Notes under the pieces: model-generated
Told to the model about the DNA's origin: nothing
What the model saw: the letters and a program-made list of their open reading frames with translations, nothing else
Databases searched by the model: none
Shown: positions 56,271-64,000 of the stretch, one piece after another
Position numbering within the stretch: position 1 is the first letter of the stretch
Layout of the letters: each line of letters opens with the position of its first letter
Assembly (NCBI GenBank): GCA_022410635.1
Contig: JAJVDF010000029.1
Location: forward strand, 555,101 to 619,100
Reading direction: 5' to 3'
Length of the DNA: 64,000 bases
Source of the DNA: Tretioscincus oriximinensis
Taxonomy: Eukaryota; Chordata; Lepidosauria; Squamata; Gymnophthalmidae
Program-made: the position numbers and the translations under genes

Positions 56271-57668
56271 TATATTTTTTTACTTGTGATCTCTTTTAGG
56301 AAGAGGAATAACTCACTTTGGGTTAGAACCAGTCCACATTGCTTCTGGCACTTCTTTCCAGTTTACTTGAAACCTGTAGAAAATGAGGATACCCTTTGCC
56401 TGTATGATGGCGTAATTGAAGATGTCATCATGTACAGAAATATGATTTCAATCTGAGCAGAGTTTTGCCAAGCCCCTGCTAGCCACTAAACAATAATTGA
56501 TAAATCCTGAAGAGTCAGCCAAAAGCCAGATAATTTTAAGCAAATGGTCAGCTTTCTGTGGAGCTGGAATTTCTCAATGTATCTCCTAGCACATGTAGCT
56601 CTCCTGTAGGAGAGATATGACTTGATATGAATGCTTGACTTGCAGCTTGCTATGCACTAATCTTATTCATAAAATGAAAAAAAAATGAAAAAAGACAAAA
56701 GTTATTTTTAATTTACTGAATTTACACAAACATATATATATATTTAATTAAAATACCAGTATATGTGCAACTAAAATATAAAAAAAATTTAAACCTACAG
56801 ATGGACAGATTTGTAGCTGGGAGAATATTAATGGTTTTACTTTGTTGCTTTCTCTTCACTAGTCCTTCTATCAAAAAGTCTATACGCTATTTTTTTTAGC
56901 TTCATCTCTTTTCCATACCTTTCAGAAATGTTTATGTCCAAAAATGGAGGCCAAAAACTTCAGATTTATCACAGTCTCAACTGCCTGTTGAATGACTTCC
57001 TTAACTCCCCTAAACTTGTTTTTGCCAGAATATGAAGAGATGCAGCATTTGGGGTAGTATTATCTCCAAATGGAGATAAATATACAATATCAGCTGTGGA
57101 ATATTTTTAGCAATTTGTTTAGTGATGCTTTAGAAAATGTAATCAGTTGTGGAGGAAGATGCTAGCCAAGTTCTAAATCCATTTTAAGTATGCTCCTATG
57201 AAAGGCTGTCTGTTCTTCACACTGAGATAAAAAGTTTACCTCTTTAAGAATGTGTGATGCTTCATTGTTTCTTGTGTAAATGTTTGTATTTCTGAAAGAT
57301 GCGAAACTGGCAGAACAAAATGTTGAAGCCCTTGTTTTTGTGTGAAAAGGGCAATGAGTACAAAGCCCTACAATAATTACCAAATTTGGTTATTAACCTT
57401 CATGTTTATCTGTGACTGTGTCTTTTCCTGAGTTATGCACTGTCTGTTAATCATATTAGGAATTTTAATTCCAAGCTATAGTGAAGATTTGCATGTGCAA
57501 ACCCTCCATTTTTTGTGTATCACTGTAATCATATGCATCGCAATATGAAATAGGCATTATGGACATTAATGTAATCTAGACAAAATATTCTCAGAAGTGT
57601 ATCAGGAAACATCTCTATTTTTTCAGAATTATTGAAGTAGAATTAGAGACTGAGATGGAACTGATGGT
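56271..57668. other. Intron, no gene seen
   Basis: AT-rich DNA. A splice-like TTTTTTCAG at 57627 followed by a short acidic frame is discussed under rejected items. Confidence 0.5.
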
Positions 57669-57960
57669 AGAAGAAGAATAGAAGAATCAAGTTTTTATAC
57701 CCCGCTCTGTTCCAGAGCGGCTTACAGGGTTAATTTTTGCCCAAAGGCTTACATTTTTATTCTATCTTCCCCATCAAGTTAATGATGGTACTCATTTATC
57801 TAATTGATATGCAAATTACAAATTTGCATTTCTTTTGAATAGCTGAGTTGACCAGAGCTGCAGTCTAGTGGAAGTTGCTCACCCCTCCCTCCCCATAGGG
57901 CTTCGAAACCCTATCTCTCAGATGGAAGACCGTCTCCTTAGCCACTGTGCCATTCGTGCC
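57669..57960 (-). mobile_element. tRNA-derived SINE with Bov-B-like tail (antisense), copy d
   Basis: Starts with AAGAAGAATAGAAGAATCAA (tail), TTTTTATACCCCGCTC, then GGGCTTCGAAACCCTATCTC (B-box side) and ends CTTAGCCACTGTGCCATTCG (A-box side). Full length. Confidence 0.85.
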
Positions 57961-58823
57961 TATGATGGTACTGAATATATTATAGTATTCTCAATTGAAT
58001 TAAAGATGATATTGACTTGGAAATACATGGTAGTGAGGATGTAAGAGAGCAAAACTGAACCAGTCACTCAGCTAATCTAGACCATAGTCTGTCTTCAAAG
58101 GGACCAACCAATTATTTAATGAATGCCAATAGTAAGATATAAGCACAGGCTAATGTGTATTCAGGACTTAAGAACAAAAATGATTCTAATGCTCAGACAA
58201 TGAGAAAAAATTACTCCTTGAGGTTCCTTAAAAAGGAAGCACTTAATGAGCAATCAATTGTAATCCCAAAAATAAAGTAAAAGGAAGACAACTGAAAGAG
58301 CCAATATAAAAATCATAGGAAGCATAGGAAGAAAAATGGCTCTGATATTGGAAAAGGAAGTATTGTCTAGAACTCTGGAGGAAGCATCAGTGGCTCACAG
58401 ATGACTGTATAGGAGTCATCAGCTGAAAATTATTTATCAGTGACATTTTACAGAAATTGTATAACAGCTTTATTTTCATTTACAAAGATTTTTATTCCAC
58501 CTTACTTCTGACCGTTCCAGTGTGCTGACAGCACATGATATACAAAATCATAATCCATCCAACACGTCTCTGGCAGAATGAACAGTTTAGGTGGTTTTAA
58601 CTTGGGATTGAAACTCATGTAGACTTGGTGTATGACTTATCTCCACTGGGAGGCTATTCCAAAGCTGAGGTGGGTGCTACCAGTACGCAAGTCTCTCTGA
58701 ATTCTACATTGAAGCTGCAAAGGTGCTCTCTGCTGCAGCAAACAAGATGTTTCCCCCCTCTTCCCTTTCTTCTGATGCATTCCATGCTTCCATGGGCACA
58801 CTGATGTACCTTGTTTTTAGCTG

Positions 58824-59108
58824 TCATGAATGGCTCATTCAGCTAAGTGTGTCAGACATGGAGAGGGGTGAGCACCTTCTACTAGTCTGGAACTCTAGCC
58901 GACCCAGGTATTTGAATGCATGAATGGCAAGAAATTGCAATAGACTGTGACTAGATAAATGGGAACCACCACAGCATGGAGAGGAAGATAGAATGTAAGC
59001 CTTCAGATGAAAAATAACCTTGTAAGCCACTTTGAGTCCCTTTAGATGAGAAAAGCGGGATATAAAAACCCAGTTCTTCTTCTCCACTTCCTCTTTCTTT
59101 TTCTTTTT
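58824..59108 (+). mobile_element. tRNA-derived SINE with Bov-B-like tail, copy e
   Basis: Head CATGAATGGCTCATTCAGC; body GGTGAGCACCTTCTACTAGT, GGGAACCACCACAGCATGG; 3' end GCGGGATATAAAAACCCAG followed by TTCTTCTTCTCC. Full length; the internal B-box region is shortened relative to copy f. Confidence 0.85.
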
Positions 59109-59464
59109 TTATTTTGATCCTCTGTTAATTGAATGTCGTTTCATAGGATCAAAGCAAGTTTTTTTCATTTCCAAAACTTCTTCAGAAAAGTTAAATAAAA
59201 ATATAAGGCAGACATCTGCTTATTGATGTTGATAAAAGAATAATAAATAATAAAGATCATGAGTATTCAATTCTGATTTTCACTCCGTTTTCTCCAAAAG
59301 GAGGGAGTGGGTCCCACAAACTCACACTGAGGAAAAAAAACTTTTGGACCAGGATTATAATATGAAATTGGCAGATTCTTAGGGAATGCCTTTATACCTC
59401 AAATGAGTGATGTTTCCTGGGCCAAATGGTTTTTGCTTCGTGGAGTTCTGAGGATCCTTATATC

Positions 59465-59572
59465 ATTAAATATATAATTTATTTATTTATATTTATATTT
59501 ACATTATTTATATTTATACCCCCCCGTACCCGAAGGTCTCAGGGTGGTGAACAGTAAAATATTAACACAAAA
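59465..59572 (-). repeat. SINE/LINE tail repeat (antisense), left part, interrupted
   Basis: TTTATTTATATTTATACC, CCCGTACCCGAAGGTCTCAG and AACAGTAAAATATTAACAC match 44290-44475 and continue at 59961-60010 after an inserted SINE. Confidence 0.7.
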
Positions 59573-59584
59573 TTAATATGAAAT

Positions 59585-59948
59585 AGAAGAAGAAGAAGAA
59601 GAAGAAAAAGAAGAAAAAAAAAGAAAAAGAAAAAGAGGAAGAGGAAGAACTTGGTTCTTATACCCCGCTTTTCTCACCTTTCAAAGGGACTCAAAGCGGC
59701 TTACAAGGATATATTTTGCCTGAAGGCTCACATTCTATTTTCCCCACCAGGCTATGGTGGTTCCCATGTATCTACTTGCAGTCAGGTGCAATTTCTTGCA
59801 ATTCATGCTTTCGAATAGCTGGGTTGGCTAGAGCTACAGGCTAGTGGAAGGTGCTCACTCCTCCCCACTTCCAACACAGAGCTTCGAAACCCGATCTCCC
59901 AGGCGAGAGACGAATTCCTAAGCAACTGAGCTATCCGTGCATGCATTT
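59585..59948 (-). mobile_element. tRNA-derived SINE (antisense), nested insertion, copy f
   Basis: Begins with a long GAA-rich tail (59585-59651), then TTATACCCCGCTTTTCTCAC, AGGGACTCAAAGCGGCTTAC, and ends CCTAAGCAACTGAGCTATCC. On the minus strand the head is GGATAGCTCAGTTGCTTAGG (A-box) with a B-box-like GATCGGGTTTCGAAGC. It is flanked by TTAATATGAAAT (59573-59584) and TTAATAAGAAAT (59949-59960), an 11/12 match that is probably its target duplication, and it splits an older tail repeat. Confidence 0.88.
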
Positions 59949-59960
59949 TTAATAAGAAAT

Positions 59961-61010
59961 TAAAAATGTTATAAAAACAATATTTAAAAGTGAGAACAAC
60001 GCACATTCTCTTCAGCCAAAGGCTGCATATAAGGATCCCCAGAACTCCAAGAAGCATATAGATAATGATTAGTTTTCAGACCATATCATAACTAAAATAC
60101 AGACAAAAACAAATCAGAAAGGACATAAAATATGAGATAATAAAATTAATAATAAAATTATCAAACAAGGGCAGAACCCAGCAGAGTGCACTCATGGGTC
60201 ATCTTCCTGTCCTTCCAGTTTAAAACCATAAGGGAACCTCAGTCTTCCCTTTATCTATAAGCAACAGTAGCTCTGCCCATTCCAGCCACTCTTTTGGTTG
60301 GAATCCCAGCTTAATGCTGCTCATGCAACCAGGTAAGCCAATGACNTTTAAAGTCTAAAAAAGATTTCAAAGGCACTGCCAACAGGCTACCTGGCTCTTA
60401 AACAATATATTTGGTAAATATTTGATATATTTGTGTTTACTACTTGCTACTTTGTTTCTACTTTGGTATTAGAGGCCCATTCTACCTTAGCTAAACCTCT
60501 TTCTGTATAGCCAATTAAATAACTATGTTTATGATGGAATCATGCCTGTCCTAAATGGTTAGTTTGCATATTATTGCTTCTACTTGCAATGCTAGAGAAA
60601 ATTTATAGTTTTATATTTTATGCTTTAAAGCTATGCAACAGAAGAACAAAGTTAGACTCTTGGGAAATATAATGGTTAACTTCTGTGGTTAGACAGAAGT
60701 GTTACTACATTCTTATGGTATAGTGTTGTCCAAAGGTTAAACCTTTAGTGTATCTAGTGGCTGGACATATTATTTAAAAGATCATCAACCTACCAGATTA
60801 TAAAAACTTGCTGTCAGCACTTTTGTAATAAAATGATTGTGTACAGTTTTAAAGATGACAAATCAGGACTATTGTCTACATAAGGATGGTTAAGATGAAT
60901 AGGACTTCTCAGAGGCACAAAATAAAATATACTGGATGAGTAAAGAGAAATCTGGTACTCAATAGATGCTAAAATTACAACATAAAGGCCTTGTTTTCAC
61001 TGCAATAAAT
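59961..61010. other. Intron; right part of the interrupted repeat, then nothing recognised
   Basis: 59961-60010 (AAAACAATATTTAAAAGTGA) continues the repeat broken by SINE copy f. The rest is AT-rich with one ambiguous base at 60346. Confidence 0.5.
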
Positions 61011-61083
61011 AGTCTAGTTTGGGAGGAAATGAGATGGAATCCATATTGAGCTCCATTTCTTTTCCTCTTCCTCAAACTAGACT
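61011..61083. repeat. Imperfect inverted repeat
   Basis: AGTCTAGTTTGGGAGGAAAT pairs with the reverse of the stretch ending TTCCTCAAACTAGACT, around a 20-30 base centre; AGGCCTTGTTTTCAC just upstream resembles hAT-like ends. Confidence 0.55.
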
Positions 61084-61338
61084 TTCTGACTCCACTGAAA
61101 CTAGAAAATAATGTTTTTGAGAGCCCATCTCTGGAGCAAGGAAAGAGAGGGGTGGGGTCCCCTTTATTTCCTGATCAATGTTGCTCCCTGTTTTTTAAAA
61201 TCCGTTCAATGGCTGATGTATGCAAAATAGTGTTGTTAAACAGATACCAGCATTGGGAAAAATGCCTAATCATCACTTTGCAGCTGTTGAATGTAGCGAA
61301 TATTTCTTGGCACTGGTACAAGAACTGCCAGCACCCTA

Positions 61339-61630
61339 CATAAGAACATAAGAACATAAGAAGAGCCATACTGGATCAGGCCACAGCCCATCAAGTCCAG
61401 AATTCTGTGTCACACAGAGGTCCACCAGATGCACCTGGGCAGTCCGAACAGAGGAAAACAAAATATGCACCTGTTCATGACTCCCTGCAAACGTTATCTC
61501 AGGAGTCCTGCCTGTTGCTCCATCCCGGAGGCAACATCCAGACATCCATCCTAGTATCCATTTATACCCTTGGTGTCCATAAACCTGTCTAGTCCTGTCT
61601 TGAAACTATCCAAGCTGTTAGCTACTGCTA
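61339..61630 (-). mobile_element. CR1/L3-type LINE, 3' end (antisense)
   Basis: Starts ATAAGAACATAAGAACATAA, then GCCATACTGGATCAGGCC and CTGTTGCTCCATCCCGGAGG; ends at the ORF2 C-terminus region (AACTATCCAAGCTGTTAGCT). Very close in sequence to 25668-25947 and 51146-51430, so a relatively young subfamily. Confidence 0.88.
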
Positions 61631-61802
61631 GCTGTTATCACCCTGCTGTGGAGGGAGAAATGGCACCCTTTCCATCCATATCCACCCCTTGGAAACATCC
61701 CAGATGACTATTAGGGGATGGGGGTGTTCCAGCCTTCACTTTTCCTGCCCCAAAGGCTCCATCCAAAAATAATCTGCTCTGGCCTCACAGGCTAAAAAAA
61801 AT

Positions 61803-62099
61803 GTGATTCTGACTCAAAAGTGGATTGATGCCCCTTTGTCTGTGAGATCAGCATTGACCCTAAAGTTTTCTGTCTGTTTAAACAAAAAAATAGTTGGACT
61901 AGCTCTGACTAAATCAATTTTCTATCCCGCTTTAAAAANTTTTTGGGATGCAGCCAAAGGTAACATTTGTACTCCAATCTATCATCTAACTTGGGAAAGA
62001 AGAATAAACTATATTGTAAATATAACCAATGTTATTTCTGCAAATAATGTATTTAAAATTGACCAAATGCAGATGAAGTACACTGGGGATAAACACTAA
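61803..62099 (+). pseudogene. Possible LINE ORF2 remnant
   Basis: An open frame with one undetermined codon (base 61939) contains SIFYPALK, then FWDAAKGNI. A tryptophan-containing WDAAK segment between endonuclease and reverse transcriptase is a feature I associate with L1-type ORF2, but nothing else in the frame confirms it. Could equally be chance. Confidence 0.25.
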
Positions 62100-62332
62100 A
62101 TGTCATACTCTGTATGACTCGATGTAGGATAATAGCAGCATATTTAGAGGCAGAAAGTCATTTGTAATGAATAGTGTTATGTTTGGGCAATCACTATTTT
62201 TGATTGGCTGGAATTCTTATTTTTTACATTTATTAAATTCTTATATTTCCATTTGCTTTTTTTTTTGTTTTTGGGTTGTTGTTTTTTGGGAGAGGTTCTT
62301 TCTTCTATGATTTTGTCTTCATTCATAGAAAT

Positions 62333-62400
62333 AGCACTGTTAGTCTGTATCAGTATTTCTAGTAAGAGTGTCTAGTAGAACCTTAGAGACTACCAGAGAG
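62333..62400 (+). repeat. Palindromic dispersed element, half copy
   Basis: CACTGTTAGTCTGTATCAGT, ATTTCTAGTAAGAGTGTC and ACCTTAGAGACTACCAGAG are the left arm of the family at 31356. Confidence 0.6.
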
Positions 62401-62906
62401 CCTTTTTGCCCTAGGCTTTTATTTTACGTATATTTTGGAAGTGAGTTGCCCTAGCCTACACTCACATGCAGATGACAGCCCCTATTCCAATTTAAAAAGG
62501 GCCAAAGGGGGGAAATTGTAGAATTAACATCTATTTAAAGACCATCTTGAAAAATTTAAATATATTTTTTTAAAAATGTATCTTTTTTTTGTTACAGTTG
62601 ATTCATGAAGCAATAATAACTCCAATGTTATACCTAGTGATATCATTGTGAACCTTTAATAATAAATCCAAATAACCTAGAAATTATTTAGGCATAATTA
62701 AATGTTCTATTGAAGAAGGTGTTAAGATAGCTTTGTGATTTAGTGCTGCTATTTAGAAATACTTGTGTTTATAAATATGAAAATCTCATATTTATAAGAT
62801 TTTTTGGCTGCATCCCAACAAGGGTAAAAATGGGATCCAAAGTTGTTTGGATCTGAGTTGGGTGCATGCATTTTCTATGTAATCCAAATGGAAAATTCAT
62901 TGGCCG
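62401..62906. other. Intron, no gene seen
   Basis: AT-rich DNA, nothing recognised. Confidence 0.5.
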
Positions 62907-63340
62907 AGCCTAGTCTACACAGCAATACTTTTTTAGGAGTGGAGTTTGTTCAGAAAACTGTCACAATTTGTGTCAAGTTCACCTTGGCGACAATTTTCCT
63001 GTGAGCTCCAAAGGAGTTCTGACCAAATAGTTGGAGGGCGAGTTCTTGGGGGTCGTATGGGAAAGGCAGAAGAATCCCCAAAAGCTGGGGTCCACAGCAG
63101 CAGGAAGTCTAAGCAGATCACAGGCGTTCCCACCACCAGCTTTTTTCCTGTGATTGATCACAACTGACTTCTGATCAGTTCTCCTTAAATTTCCTATTGC
63201 CATGAACCCCAGCCTTTGGGGGTCCCTCTGCCTTTCTCAGAATACCCCAAGGAACAAACATGTGCGGTCATTAAAACAGGGAATTCCTATTCCACTGCAT
63301 TGCTTTTCACCCCCATTTTTCTCCTTGTGTCAATCTAGCC
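62907..63340. mobile_element. Non-autonomous TIR/hairpin element
   Basis: Terminal similarity GCCTAGTCTACACAGC against the reversed right end GGCTAGATTGACACAAGG. Inside, 63043-63090 and 63207-63253 are an imperfect inverted repeat of about 47 bp with shared TTGGGGGTC and AAAGGCAG motifs. The left part matches 34555-34640. No coding capacity. Confidence 0.65.
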
Positions 63341-64000
63341 TTTGATTAAATAAAAATGCAGTTAGATTATCAACGATTTGATTGTTTAATATATTCTGCT
63401 TAGAGTACCTGAAAATGCTAGTGAACATAATATAAAATGCTATGAAAAAATAGCATTTTTAAAAGGAATTATATTGATTTTATTATTTTGGAATCTGTTC
63501 TCAAGTATTGTTTTCTAAACTTTTCAGATGTCCAAATATAGACTGAACTTTAATCAACTCTTGTTTTTAATTGAACTAGCCCTGAAAATAGCAAAGTATA
63601 TGACTCAGAGTTTGTGGTTTTAAAATGTCTTTCTGTTAAACATCTGTTATTATTTATGTAATCCCATAATATTAAGAATATCAAAGCAGGGGACTAGGCT
63701 TTGTTATTTGTAAGTCATTTTTAAAACATCTTTTTGCAGTACTACCATCAGAGCTCTTTTTGTTAACTCTTTTTTTCTCCCACTGACTGCCTTGTCTGTT
63801 CCCTTCAAAATTTCATTTTATATTAGGTATTGTAAGTGACTAAATATTCTTCCTCTGAACATATTAACAAAAACAAGTAATCACTACCAGCCACATACCT
63901 ACATTGTCTCATCTAACACTTTAAGCTGTTTAGGAGCAGCAGTGCAATAAAGTCTTTCCAGCTTCCAGTGTTCTCTTTCTATACAGCCATATTGTCACGT
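63341..64000. other. Intron to window end, no gene seen
   Basis: AT-rich DNA. No frame resembling the next KIF6 stalk exon. Confidence 0.5.

Noticed and set aside
57627..57683. TTTTTTCAG followed by a frame IIEVELETEMELMVEEE, somewhat like the KIF6 stalk (KVEIEHLQLLM in human)
   Set aside because: Phase does not follow exon 5, the intervening conserved stalk segments are missing, and the right part overlaps the start of a SINE tail.
1..64000. Search for CRISPR arrays, operons, phage or bacterial defence genes
   Set aside because: Nothing of the kind: this is intron-rich vertebrate DNA with dispersed repeats only.

Overview
This window is a stretch of vertebrate nuclear genome, most likely from a squamate reptile (lizard, possibly a gecko). 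The evidence is large introns with canonical splice sites, AT-rich intronic DNA, CR1-clade LINE copies, tRNA-derived SINEs ending in a Bov-B-like CTTCTTCTTC tail, a DIRS-type retrotransposon remnant and many non-autonomous DNA transposons. There is no bacterial-style gene organisation, and nearly all open frames longer than 60 codons are chance frames or repeat remnants.

The only host gene I can support is KIF6 (kinesin-9 family), on the + strand. Five consecutive internal coding exons are visible: about 2409-2514, 3964-4105, 5890-6069, 37126-37234 and 49450-49505. Splice phases agree at all four junctions, and the joined reading matches the part of KIF6 after the motor domain (neck/stalk coiled coil). 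Earlier exons (motor domain) lie upstream of base 1 and later exons (rest of stalk and tail) lie beyond base 64000. The introns are 1.4 kb, 1.8 kb, 31.1 kb, 12.2 kb and more than 14 kb. Two of the exons have NAGNAG tandem acceptors.

The introns hold a layered set of transposable elements. 1-6.5 kb: an LTR-like repeat and CR1 and SINE tails. 6.5-10.5 kb: a CR1/L3-type LINE 3' end, a 495-bp solo LTR and a classical CR1 3' end. 12.4-14.2 kb: a decayed DIRS element in which Gag and tyrosine recombinase remnants lie next to each other. 16.6-17.3 kb: a hAT-like element nested inside a mariner-like MITE. 22.7 kb: a full tRNA-SINE. 25.7-27.0 kb: a LINE interrupted by a 785-bp assembly gap. 27.9 kb: a second copy of the LTR-like repeat. 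28.5-33.0 kb: two more TIR elements. 40.5-42.5 kb: two more TIR elements. 47.9-49.1 kb: a GC-rich block that looks like an antisense LTR. 51.1-52.5 kb: a long LINE fragment. 55.9 kb: a hAT-like element with a clean 8-bp target duplication around a 301-bp gap. 57.7-60 kb: three SINEs, one nested. 62.9-63.3 kb: a hairpin element related to one at 34.5 kb.

I found no CRISPR array, operon, defence system, functional tRNA or rRNA gene. I do not think the window holds a new biological system. The points most worth a second look are the DIRS Gag/recombinase remnant with its inverted repeat pair, the nested hAT-in-mariner insertion, the unexplained GC-rich block at 48 kb and the two NAGNAG acceptors of KIF6.
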